DNA of 42,288 nt from Phycisphaerales bacterium UBA3158 (GTDB lineage Bacteria > Planctomycetota > Phycisphaerae > Phycisphaerales > SM1A02). The stretch spans positions 1 through 42,288 of the forward strand of contig DEYM01000001.1 of NCBI GenBank assembly GCA_002364555.1. The letters are read 5' to 3'. Both the position numbers and the translations under genes were made by a program. Of this stretch, positions 32,787-40,444 are shown piece by piece; the first letter of the stretch is position 1; each line of letters begins with the position of its first letter. Under the pieces are notes generated by a model. It made no database searches, was not told where the DNA came from, and saw only the letters and a program-made list of their open reading frames with translations.

Positions 32787-32792
32787 TATCGT
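32787..32792 (+). promoter_or_regulatory. TATCGT box 6 nt before the aminotransferase
   Basis: TATCGT ends 6 nt before the ATG at 32799, with no ribosome site; another leaderless-type start. Confidence 0.45.
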
Positions 32793-32798
32793 GGTGGC

Positions 32799-33956
32799 AT
32801 GATCGACCCTGAAAGACTACTTAGTTCAAGAGCAGCGCAGATAGATGCCTCCGGTATCAGACGCGCTTTCCAATTGGGTGCCAAACTGGACAACCCGATC
32901 AATCTGTCCATTGGTCAGCCTCATTTTCCAGTTCCGGATGCTCTGAAGGAAGCGGCCATCAAGGCCATTCGAGAAGATGCCAACGGGTACACGTTGACCA
33001 GCGGACATCCGTCGCTGCAATCGTCTCTTCGCGATTCCATCGCCAAGGAACTGGGTTGGTCGGCTGATGATGACGCGATCGATGTGATGGTCACATCAGG
33101 AACCAGTGGGGCCCTGATACTGGCTGCCTGGGTTCTGCTGGATCCAGGGGACGAATTGATCATTCCCGATCCCAACTTCGTGATCTATCCGGCTCTTGGT
33201 CCCATGACTGGTGCCAGAGTCGTTTCGTGCGATACCTACCCCGATTTCTGCATGACGGCCGAGCGTCTGGAACCGCTCATCACGGATAGGACCAAACTGG
33301 TCATCATCAACTCGCCGGGAAATCCGACAGGCGTCGTTCTCAGTGATCGACAGATGCATGACGTCTCCCAGTTGTGCCGCGACCGTGGCGTGATGCTTCT
33401 CTCCGATGAGATCTACGATCTCTTCACGTACTCGTCAATGAGAGATGGGCGAGGTCGGTCGCCATCGCCTGGAACCCACGGTCAAGACATGCTGATCGTC
33501 CGTGGATTCGGAAAGAACTACGGATGCACGGGCTGGCGGCTGGGCTATGCGGCGGGTCCATCATGGTTGATCCATGAAATGAGCAAGTTCCAGCAGTATT
33601 CGTTCGTGTGTGCTCCAAGCATGGCCCAGCATGCGGTGATGGCGGCGCATGACGTGGACATGTCGGGTGTCATCTCGGAATACGAAGGTAAACGCGACAT
33701 GGTGCTCGACATTCTTTCTCCTCTGATGGAAGTCACTGTTCCAGAGGGGGCCTTCTACGCCTTTCCGGAAGTTCCCTCTTCGCTGGGAATGAGTGGAACC
33801 CAGTTCACCGAGCGTTTGCTCGATCACAATGTGATCGCGATACCCGGTGGCGTCTTCAGTGATCGTGATACCCATTTTCGAATCAGCTTCGCATCGGATG
33901 ATGAGCGACTCGAGATGGGCCTGCGAGCGATTGCGAAGGCAGTTCAGGAGCACTGA
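32799..33956 (+). CDS. Class I/II PLP-dependent aminotransferase
   Basis: A 385-residue fold-type I aminotransferase. N-terminal INLSIGQPHFPVPD, TSGTSGALILAAWVLLDPGDE, IINSPGNPTG, LLSDEIYDLFTY and the PLP lysine motif GFGKNYGCTGWRLGYAAG are in order; the C-terminal HFRISFA carries the substrate-binding arginine. It is closest in style to aspartate/aromatic aminotransferases, but amino-donor specificity cannot be read from sequence. It is the last plus-strand gene before the 267-bp structured gap. Confidence 0.94.
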   Translation: MIDPERLLSSRAAQIDASGIRRAFQLGAKLDNPINLSIGQPHFPVPDALKEAAIKAIREDANGYTLTSGHPSLQSSLRDSIAKELGWSADDDAIDVMVTSGTSGALILAAWVLLDPGDELIIPDPNFVIYPALGPMTGARVVSCDTYPDFCMTAERLEPLITDRTKLVIINSPGNPTGVVLSDRQMHDVSQLCRDRGVMLLSDEIYDLFTYSSMRDGRGRSPSPGTHGQDMLIVRGFGKNYGCTGWRLGYAAGPSWLIHEMSKFQQYSFVCAPSMAQHAVMAAHDVDMSGVISEYEGKRDMVLDILSPLMEVTVPEGAFYAFPEVPSSLGMSGTQFTERLLDHNVIAIPGGVFSDRDTHFRISFASDDERLEMGLRAIAKAVQEH

Positions 33957-33981
33957 CCAATCTCTGCCCTGTAAGGAAAAT

Positions 33982-34010
33982 CCCCGTCGAAACACGAGGC
34001 TTCGACGGGG
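33982..34010 (-). terminator. Strong hairpin, probable intrinsic terminator for the minus-strand unit
   Basis: CCCCGTCGAA (33982-33991) and TTCGACGGGG (34001-34010) form a perfect 10-bp stem with a 9-nt loop. On the minus strand ATTTTCC follows, a short U-tract, so it could end transcripts from the genes at 36171-34224 or from an RNA in the gap. On the plus strand purines follow, so it would be a weak or Rho-assisted end for the aminotransferase mRNA. Confidence 0.55.
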
Positions 34011-34052
34011 AGGAGGGGAGAAAGAGCGAATTGATTCAGCCTGCAGGCAGGC

Positions 34053-34172
34053 TTTCTGGTCGTCGGGTGGGAGGTGTCCTGGCCTGAAAAGTCGTATCTG
34101 GACGACTATCGATGCCTATGCAACCCGCCGACACCAACTGAATCGGTTGCATTCTCTTCGGAAGTCCAGAAA
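34053..34172. ncRNA. Candidate structured RNA of unknown class
   Basis: Nested complementary segments: TTTCTGG (34053-34059) with CCAGAAA (34166-34172); directly adjoining TCGTCGGGT (34060-34068) with ACCCGCCGA (34123-34131), one mismatch; GGC (34081-34083) with GCC (34114-34116); and hairpin AGTCGT/ACGACT (34090-34107). Together they give a rod of about 24 pairs. The strand cannot be decided by eye, and chance folding is not excluded. Confidence 0.3.
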
Positions 34173-34223
34173 ACTATTGAAATAGTGCACTTTGAAAGCC
34201 GTTTTTCTGGGTCTCAAAGTCCA

Positions 34224-35309
34224 TCAAGTCCCCGTTGTTCCAGCATTGGCAAGGGGATAGGAGCTATTCGCCGATACTTCGTGAATGAGCTGTTTCCAGG
34301 TGCTGATAACCCGATTTGGATCATTTTGCTGCCGAACATGATCGTGAGCCATCTCGGCAAGCCTCGTTCGGCGGTCTGAATCACTCAGCAGATTCTCTAT
34401 GGCCCGGATCCATCCACCCTTGTCCGATTCCGTCAGAAGGCACTGATGCGCTCGATCGGAGCTGGTGAGCATCGGATGATCGGGTCGAAGTACGACACAC
34501 CCTCTGGCCATGGCTTCATCGATCACCGATCTGGTGCAGCACGTGCTGTTGGCGACAAGCATCAAGGTGCAATCGCCGAGCAGTGGTCGAAGCATCGATG
34601 CATTGCTGAATGATGATGTCCGCTCAAGAAGACCAAGTGATTCGGCATGTCGCCAGACCACGTTGCTCTTCGATGTTCCAAGTTCGATGAACAGATGGAG
34701 ATCCGGATGGGCGGGGACGATTTCAGCCAGACTCTCGAGAATGCGTCTTGTGTTGCCGATATCCGATTCGGCATCAATGATGGCGATGGAGGGAGGCTGG
34801 TCAGTCTTGTCGAAATCGGCATTCACGACTTCGATCGGATAAGGGGTCGTGGCCACCAGATGATGTTCGTTGCGTTCTCGCATCGCAGCTGCCAGTCCAC
34901 TCGAGGCGGTTGCGAATGCCGAGGCCATCTGTGGTCGAAGGGGAGGGCGTCTGATGTGATCGGTCTCCCAGCATTCGACAACGAGTGGCAATTCCAGTGA
35001 GATGGCCAGTTCATGCGCGATTGGTGTGGCGAACTGTCCGAAGGCGATGATGGCATCCGGTAGCGTCCGGCCGATTTCTCGACTCAGGGAATCGATGATC
35101 CTTCTCTTCAGAATCCAATTCAATGGCATCGGTGTCTGGAGAGGTGAATCGGTCGAGAGCCGGACCAGTTCATCCCGAGAGGACTCCGGTGACTGGAGTA
35201 TCTCCGTCACCTGCATGTCCGCCTCCTGGATTCCCAGAAGCATGTCCTTGATCGACTGCTCCTCCTGGGCTCTCCTGGCATCGTCGATGATCACCAGTAC
35301 ATGCATCAT
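34224..35309 (-). CDS. GT-B-like glycosyltransferase family protein
   Basis: A 361-residue soluble protein with two Rossmann-like halves as in GT-B glycosyltransferases. The C-terminal half holds a family-4-like pattern: LHLFIELGTSKSNVVWRHAESLGL, CTLMLVANSTCCTRSVIDEAMARGCVVL and LRPDHPMLTSSDRAHQCLLTESDKGGWIRAIENLLSD (read in order), where the usual E-x7-E donor-site motif is altered. Donor and acceptor are unknown, and it could be a degenerate homologue. ATG at 35309 overlaps the thioesterase stop as ATGA. Last gene of the DUF971-thioesterase-GT unit. Confidence 0.75.
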   Translation of the reverse strand: MMHVLVIIDDARRAQEEQSIKDMLLGIQEADMQVTEILQSPESSRDELVRLSTDSPLQTPMPLNWILKRRIIDSLSREIGRTLPDAIIAFGQFATPIAHELAISLELPLVVECWETDHIRRPPLRPQMASAFATASSGLAAAMRERNEHHLVATTPYPIEVVNADFDKTDQPPSIAIIDAESDIGNTRRILESLAEIVPAHPDLHLFIELGTSKSNVVWRHAESLGLLERTSSFSNASMLRPLLGDCTLMLVANSTCCTRSVIDEAMARGCVVLRPDHPMLTSSDRAHQCLLTESDKGGWIRAIENLLSDSDRRTRLAEMAHDHVRQQNDPNRVISTWKQLIHEVSANSSYPLANAGTTGT

Positions 35310-35842
35310 CCGCGAGCCCTCCATGGCGACTGATCGTGCTGAAGGGGTTTGAGCGCCTCGGACATGTCATGTGGAATCCGAGTTGGTTTTCTCGAGTCCA
35401 GATCGACATGGACCCACAGGGTCGATGCGGTGCAGACGATCTCGGGTGCACCATCACGCATGGCCCAGATGAGGGTGTCCCGCCAGGATTTGACGCGTCT
35501 GATATCGCGGACCCAGGTGGTGATGAAGAACGATTCGTCGGGAAGCGCCTCGGATCGATAATCGATTTCGTGGCGTGCCACGAAGAACATCGAACCGGTA
35601 TCAAGCAGATCCTGATACGACCAACCTGCATGAGAGAGGGCCATCTCCGCGGCTCGATCGATCCATCTGACAATCTCGATGTTGGAAATGTGGTTGACGA
35701 GCTGGCTCATCCCTCTTGTCGAGGGGTGAAGTTCCAGCCAGGTGGCTCCCGGCTGCATTGCCCATGGATGGGGTGCCTCCGGACTCCTCTCGAGTAGCTG
35801 CATGTCCGGTCTGTCTCCGGCTACTGATCGGGCGGTCGCCAT
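35306..35842 (-). CDS. Hotdog-fold acyl-CoA/acyl-ACP thioesterase
   Basis: A 178-residue protein similar to the 4-hydroxybenzoyl-CoA/FatA-type hotdog thioesterases: VNHISNIEIVRWIDRAAEMA aligns with the catalytic helix region (the usual D/N-x-x-x-H-V-N-N pattern is altered), and the strands FFVARHEIDYRSEAL and SFFITTWVRDIRRVKSWRDTLIWA follow. It would hydrolyse an acyl thioester in the cytoplasm; chain specificity is unknown. Start and stop overlap both neighbours (TGATG upstream, ATGA downstream). Confidence 0.82.
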   Translation of the reverse strand: MATARSVAGDRPDMQLLERSPEAPHPWAMQPGATWLELHPSTRGMSQLVNHISNIEIVRWIDRAAEMALSHAGWSYQDLLDTGSMFFVARHEIDYRSEALPDESFFITTWVRDIRRVKSWRDTLIWAMRDGAPEIVCTASTLWVHVDLDSRKPTRIPHDMSEALKPLQHDQSPWRARG

Positions 35843-36171
35843 CAGGAAGGCTCCTCATCGAGGGTGTGAGCCAGTGATCTCAGATAGGACCAGGTGTAGA
35901 GGCCGGTGTCGTGTCCATCGGAAAAGCGGATCCGAACGGCGTAGCTGCCGACCAGTTCCAGATCCTCAGCCGTCAGGGGCCCACTGCTACCGCCTGGGAT
36001 GACGGTCAATGGATTCGCCTCTATCTCGCTTCTCATGGTCTTGGCTTCGGCGGAAGGGGACATGCGTCGCAGATGCTTTACGGGCAGGAAATCCGTGCTC
36101 CCGTCCTGCCAGGTGATGGTCAGTCCACGGGTGCGTTCGAGATCTAGATGCTTTGGAGTGGGTTCGTTCAT
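35842..36171 (-). CDS. DUF971 (GBBH-like N-terminal) domain protein lacking the usual cysteines
   Basis: A 109-residue protein: LTITWQDGSTDFLPVKHLRR, then VGSYAVRIRFSDGHDTGLYTWSYLR are diagnostic of the DUF971 domain seen in gamma-butyrobetaine hydroxylase N-termini and beside Mrp/HCF101 iron-sulfur proteins. Where many members have C-P-C-A-x-C, this one has S38-P-S40-A-E-A43, so metal binding there is unlikely. ATG at 36171 is used; the frame is open to 36354 but that overlaps pyrF and its leader. No clear ribosome site. Divergent from pyrF. Confidence 0.88.
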   Translation of the reverse strand: MNEPTPKHLDLERTRGLTITWQDGSTDFLPVKHLRRMSPSAEAKTMRSEIEANPLTVIPGGSSGPLTAEDLELVGSYAVRIRFSDGHDTGLYTWSYLRSLAHTLDEEPS

Positions 36172-36270
36172 GGACTCTCGAATGCCTGTCTGGGGGTATG
36201 GTGGGTATCCTACCCTCGTACACCTGATGGATCGCTCCACAGGTGATTCTGGAGGCAAGGAGATCCCCCG

Positions 36271-37173
36271 ATGAAGCAATGTTCGCCTGCAGCGACTCCC
36301 CGAGTGGATGGCCATGTCGCGGACAGGCTCTGTGCCGCCCTCGAGCAGGTGCAATCCCCCGTCTGCGTCGGACTTGATCCTGTCCTGGAGAAGCTGCCGG
36401 CGGCGATCCGTCCATCGGTGGATGATCCCCAGTCCCGAGTCGACTCCATCGAGTCATTCTGCATGGGTGTGCTGGATTCGATTGTCGATCACATCGCAGT
36501 CGTCAAGTTCCAGTCGGCCTGCTTCGAGCGTCATGGCTCCATCGGCATGGAGGCGATGGCACGATTGATCCTCGCGGCCAAGGAAAGATCATTGCTTCCG
36601 ATACTCGATGCCAAGCGTGGTGATATCGGTATTTCGGCATCACACTACGCCGTGGCCGGTCGTGAACTCGGCTGTGATTGGATGACGATCAACGGCTGGC
36701 TTGGAGCCGACGGAATCGATCCGTTCCTTCTCGACAACAGTGGCGCATTCGTGCTGGTCAGGACATCCAACCCCTCCGGTGAGCAGATGCAGAATCTGGT
36801 GCTCGAGGATGGCCGAACGGTTTCGGAGGCGATGGCGGATCTCGTCGTTCAGATAGGAGCCGGTCATGTTGGTGATTCCGGATACAGTTCACTCGGCGCC
36901 GTAGTCGGCGCGACCCATCCAGATGAACTGTCGACACTTCGTGAACGACTCGCCGGATCCATCCTGCTATTGCCCGGTTACGGAGCACAAGGGGGGACCG
37001 CCGATGGAATCCGTCCCTGCTTCGACCAGAATGGACTCGGTGCCGTGGTGACATCAAGCCGTGGAATCATCTATTCACAAGCTGGCGGACATGGAGACTG
37101 GAAGAAGTGCGTGCGTGAATCCGCTGCGACATTCAGTGACGAAATAGGCCGTATTTCAGGAATGAGATCATGA
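36271..37173 (+). CDS. pyrF: Orotidine 5'-phosphate decarboxylase
   Basis: A 300-residue enzyme of the longer (type 2) OMP decarboxylase group that makes UMP in the last step of pyrimidine synthesis. VCVGLDPVLEKLP, VVKFQSACFERHG, the catalytic LDAKRGDIG, TINGWLGADGIDPF and LLPGYGAQGG are visible. AGGAG lies about 8 nt before the ATG. Its stop overlaps the start of the solute-binding protein gene (ATGA). First gene of the pyrF-SBP-pyk-cinA-folK operon. Confidence 0.96.
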   Translation: MKQCSPAATPRVDGHVADRLCAALEQVQSPVCVGLDPVLEKLPAAIRPSVDDPQSRVDSIESFCMGVLDSIVDHIAVVKFQSACFERHGSIGMEAMARLILAAKERSLLPILDAKRGDIGISASHYAVAGRELGCDWMTINGWLGADGIDPFLLDNSGAFVLVRTSNPSGEQMQNLVLEDGRTVSEAMADLVVQIGAGHVGDSGYSSLGAVVGATHPDELSTLRERLAGSILLLPGYGAQGGTADGIRPCFDQNGLGAVVTSSRGIIYSQAGGHGDWKKCVRESAATFSDEIGRISGMRS

Positions 37174-38930
37174 GTAGCACAACTGGCGGTGTATCTGGCG
37201 TTTCGATTCCGGGATGGCGAATTCTGGTCGTGCTGTTGTGTTTCGGCATCGTGCTGGCCTTGCCGTTCGTCTTCAGGGAGCCGCGGGTTGCCGATGAGAG
37301 CGACGCGCGGCGAGTCATCATCATCAGTCCGCACAACGAGCAAATCCGCTTCGAGTTCAGCCATGGCTTCGAAAAATGGCACGAACTGAAGTACGGCGAG
37401 CCCGCTCGCGTCGTCTGGAGCACTCCAGGCGGTACATCCGAGATTCGAAAGATGCTCCAGTCAGACTGGAAGGCCGCGCTCAAGCAGGGGCAGCAGCCGG
37501 GAGGCAACGCCGATCTGGTGTTCGGTGGCGGATCCTATGAGCATGGTCAGTTCAAGACCGGTGTGAAGTTCGTACTCAAGGATCAGTCCAAGGAGGAAGT
37601 CGTCTCCTGGATCAGGCGTCTGGGTGGTGAGTCCATTCCGGCACTGGATGATGCCTCGCAGGTCGCAACGGTCCAGATCGGTGATGTGAAGGCGGACATA
37701 GCTGCCCAGGAAAACGATCCATCCAGATGGTCCATAACGGCCACTGCCACCATCAGCATCCCCGCAGGTATTCCAACGGATCAGCTCACGCAGACCTACG
37801 GGCGTACCGAGGTGGCGGGCACACCACTTTGGGATGCCGACCAGTACTGGCTTGGAACGGCCTTGTCAGCCTTTGGAATCATCTTCAACAACGATCTGCT
37901 TGAGGAACTCGATGTTCCCCAGCCGATTTCCTGGGATGCGTTGTGCAACCCCAAGCTTCGTCAGGAAGTAGCCCTGGTGAATCCGGCGCAGTCCGGATCG
38001 GTGACCACGGCCTTCGAGACGATTCTCAAGAGGCGTGACTGGACTCCTGGTTGGTGGATTCTCAGGCGCGCAGCCGCAAATGCCAGATATTTCTCGGCGT
38101 CGTCGCTTCGAGCTCCCACGGATGTGGCCCAGGGGGATGCGGCCATGGGGGTCAGCATCGATTTCTTCGGCCGATTCGAATCGCAGAGCCTGCGTGACCA
38201 CGGCGCCGGAGATCGGGTCGGGTATATCGATCCGCCCGGGGAGACCATGCTGGACCCGGATCCGATCTCTCTGTTGATGAATCCGCCGGACCTGGAGATG
38301 GCCAGACGTTTCATCGAATTCACGCTCGAGCCCGCCGGTCAGTCTCTCTGGCAGTTTCCGCCCGGAGAGAGTGTCGATGGTCTTGGCCCAAGGCAGTATT
38401 CACTCAGGCGACTGCCGGTTTCGGCCGGGTTGTACAAGTCGCATATCCATCGATTCGTCGATCAGATCGATCCGTTCATCAACGCGGAGCCGCCTCCATT
38501 CAATGATCGCAACATGCGGACATTCATTGCGCCGGTGTTTCAGGCGTCCGCCATGGATACGGTCGTCGAGCTCGAAGCGGCATGGAACGCGATCGTCTCA
38601 CATCCTTCCTATCCACCAGGACAGGAGGGCGTCGTGACCGCCATGGACGTCTCCGATCCGCAGCTTCGACGAATGCTCGAGCTCTTCGATGAGATTCCCG
38701 AGGTGCCCGGACCCGATGGCAGCAGCTGGTCCCTGTCCACGATGGAGGGTCGTGCCAAGATCAAGTCCGGATGGATCAAGAGAGGGTGGGCTGATGCCGT
38801 ACCAAAGCTCTGGGACAAGGAAGCCAATCCGAAGCGTGCCTTGAGACGCTACCTGAGCAAACGATTCCTTGAGAACTATCGCCAGGTCGTGGAGCTTTCT
38901 CGAGGCAACAATCAAGAGCAGCCAAGCTGA
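37170..38930 (+). CDS. Membrane-anchored extracellular solute-binding protein, orphan
   Basis: A 586-residue protein with one N-terminal membrane helix (about 17-37, no obvious cleavage site or lipobox) and a type 2 periplasmic binding fold like those for iron(III)/spermidine/2-aminoethylphosphonate transporters: VIIISPHNEQIRFEFSHGFEKWHE, ADLVFGGGSYEHGQFKTG, LSAFGIIFNNDLLEEL, ISWDALCNPKLRQEVALVNPAQSGS. It is longer than usual binding proteins (insertions about residues 150-215 and an extra C-terminal region of about 130 residues). No ABC permease or ATPase gene is nearby. It overlaps pyrF by 4 nt and pyk by 1 nt, so it is translated with them. Ligand unknown. Confidence 0.85.
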   Translation: MSSTTGGVSGVSIPGWRILVVLLCFGIVLALPFVFREPRVADESDARRVIIISPHNEQIRFEFSHGFEKWHELKYGEPARVVWSTPGGTSEIRKMLQSDWKAALKQGQQPGGNADLVFGGGSYEHGQFKTGVKFVLKDQSKEEVVSWIRRLGGESIPALDDASQVATVQIGDVKADIAAQENDPSRWSITATATISIPAGIPTDQLTQTYGRTEVAGTPLWDADQYWLGTALSAFGIIFNNDLLEELDVPQPISWDALCNPKLRQEVALVNPAQSGSVTTAFETILKRRDWTPGWWILRRAAANARYFSASSLRAPTDVAQGDAAMGVSIDFFGRFESQSLRDHGAGDRVGYIDPPGETMLDPDPISLLMNPPDLEMARRFIEFTLEPAGQSLWQFPPGESVDGLGPRQYSLRRLPVSAGLYKSHIHRFVDQIDPFINAEPPPFNDRNMRTFIAPVFQASAMDTVVELEAAWNAIVSHPSYPPGQEGVVTAMDVSDPQLRRMLELFDEIPEVPGPDGSSWSLSTMEGRAKIKSGWIKRGWADAVPKLWDKEANPKRALRRYLSKRFLENYRQVVELSRGNNQEQPS

Positions 38931-40444
38931 TGTCAGTTGAAAAGAGTCATTACGAGGCGCCTCCACGAACCGGCATCATCGCCACATTGGGGCCGGCGAC
39001 CGATGATCCAAAGGTACTCGAGCGAATCATCGAATCCGGTGCCTCGATATTCAGGATCAATTTCAGCCATGGTGAACCTGATTCCCACAAGGATCGCATA
39101 GCGGCCGTGCGGGCACTCGAGCGATCGACAGGAAGGCCACTGGCCATCATGGGGGATCTGCCGGGTCCCAAGATCAGACTCGTTGAAGTGGCTGATGGTG
39201 GAATCCTGCTCGAGACTGGTCAGGAGATCTGCTTTGACAGCCATGAAACCGGGCCGTGTCGCCCGGGCGAGAATGGCAAGGTTGTACTCGGATGCACCTG
39301 GTCTGGACTGGTGGATTGCGTTCAGGAAGGTGATCGCGTCCTCATCAACGACGGTCAGGTCAGATTGCTGGCCATTGGATCAGAATCCGATCGACTGATC
39401 TGCCGGGTCACCACTGGTGGTCTGATCTCCTCCCACAAGGGTGTGAATCTTCCGGACAGTGATCTGGACATCGAAGTACCGACTCCGCATGACCGATCTC
39501 TGGCCGAGTGGGCCATCGGACACGACGTCGATCTGCTGGCCATGAGCTTTGTCCGATCGGCCAGTGAGATCGAGGTGGTACGTGATCTGCTTCAGGAGAA
39601 GGGCAAGAGTCTGGGGCATGAACGGCCATTGCCGATCATCGCCAAGATCGAGGTTCCAGCTGCTGTGCATGCCGCGGAATCGATCATCGCCGCGGCGGAC
39701 GGCGTGATGGTTGCTCGGGGCGATCTGGGTGTGGAGATGGATCTCGCTTCCGTTCCAATCATTCAGAAGCGACTGCTTTCCCTCGCCAGAAGACTGGACC
39801 GACCGTGCATCGTGGCCACTCAGATGCTTCAATCCATGGTCGACTCACCGGTACCCACGAGGGCCGAGGCCAGTGATGTGGCCGGCGCCATCTTCGATGG
39901 TGCCGATGCCGTCATGCTCTCCGGTGAGACGGCCGTTGGCGACTATCCGATCATGGCCGTCGAGACGATGCGTCGAATCTGCTCCCAGACCGAAGCGTGG
40001 ATGGATTCAGATGGCTGTCAGGTGGCTGCTGGTGCGCCGCTCGATTCGATCGATCAGGGAATGAATGACACCCATGCTCTTGTGGAGGGAATCTGGTCGA
40101 CAGCCCATGCCGTTCAAGCCAAGTGCATCGTGGTCTTTTCGGAATGGGGGACCTGGTCACGGTTGATCAGCCGGAGCACGAGGCCGATTCCCATCGTCGC
40201 CTACACATCCCGACTTTCCGTCGTCAGGCAGATGCTGTTCTGCAGGGGAGTGATTCCCGAGCTGATGGAAGTCAGGCCCGATGCCGAGATCCTCGGCAGG
40301 GACGCGGAGCATCGATTGAGGAATCTCCATTGGCTGGAGCCCGGCGATGCCATTCTGGTCGTGATCGGCCGGCCGATGGCCCAGACGATCCACTCCGTAC
40401 GCGTGACCGTCCAGCGAATATCCGACTCAGAGACGACGACATGA
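38930..40444 (+). CDS. pyk: Pyruvate kinase
   Basis: A 504-residue enzyme making pyruvate and ATP from phosphoenolpyruvate and ADP. IIATLGPATDDP, FRINFSHGEPDSHK, GDLPGPKIRL, the catalytic-lysine signature IIAKIEVPAAV, MVARGDLGVEM, ATQMLQSMVDSPVPTRAEASDVA and DAVMLSGETAVGDYP are in order, with a B domain between. The C-terminal regulatory domain is present. Start overlaps the previous stop as TGATG and its stop overlaps cinA as ATGA. Confidence 0.97.
   Translation: MSVEKSHYEAPPRTGIIATLGPATDDPKVLERIIESGASIFRINFSHGEPDSHKDRIAAVRALERSTGRPLAIMGDLPGPKIRLVEVADGGILLETGQEICFDSHETGPCRPGENGKVVLGCTWSGLVDCVQEGDRVLINDGQVRLLAIGSESDRLICRVTTGGLISSHKGVNLPDSDLDIEVPTPHDRSLAEWAIGHDVDLLAMSFVRSASEIEVVRDLLQEKGKSLGHERPLPIIAKIEVPAAVHAAESIIAAADGVMVARGDLGVEMDLASVPIIQKRLLSLARRLDRPCIVATQMLQSMVDSPVPTRAEASDVAGAIFDGADAVMLSGETAVGDYPIMAVETMRRICSQTEAWMDSDGCQVAAGAPLDSIDQGMNDTHALVEGIWSTAHAVQAKCIVVFSEWGTWSRLISRSTRPIPIVAYTSRLSVVRQMLFCRGVIPELMEVRPDAEILGRDAEHRLRNLHWLEPGDAILVVIGRPMAQTIHSVRVTVQRISDSETTT

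Larger units (their letters stand above)
33957..34223. other. 267-bp gene-free structured region
   Basis: This gap separates two convergent genes, whereas other convergent pairs in the window are 4-21 bp apart. It contains a 10-bp perfect hairpin (33982-34010) and, further in, a nested set of complementary segments (34053-34172) plus short hairpins ACTATT/AATAGT (34173-34186) and ACTTTGA/TCAAAGT near 34189-34220. No reading frame looks like a protein, and no tRNA, SRP RNA or tmRNA signature is recognised. Confidence 0.5.

Noticed and set aside
33957..34223. SRP RNA, tmRNA or tRNA in the gap
   Set aside because: No GGAA-capped SRP core, no tmRNA ends and no T-loop/acceptor pairing found on either strand.
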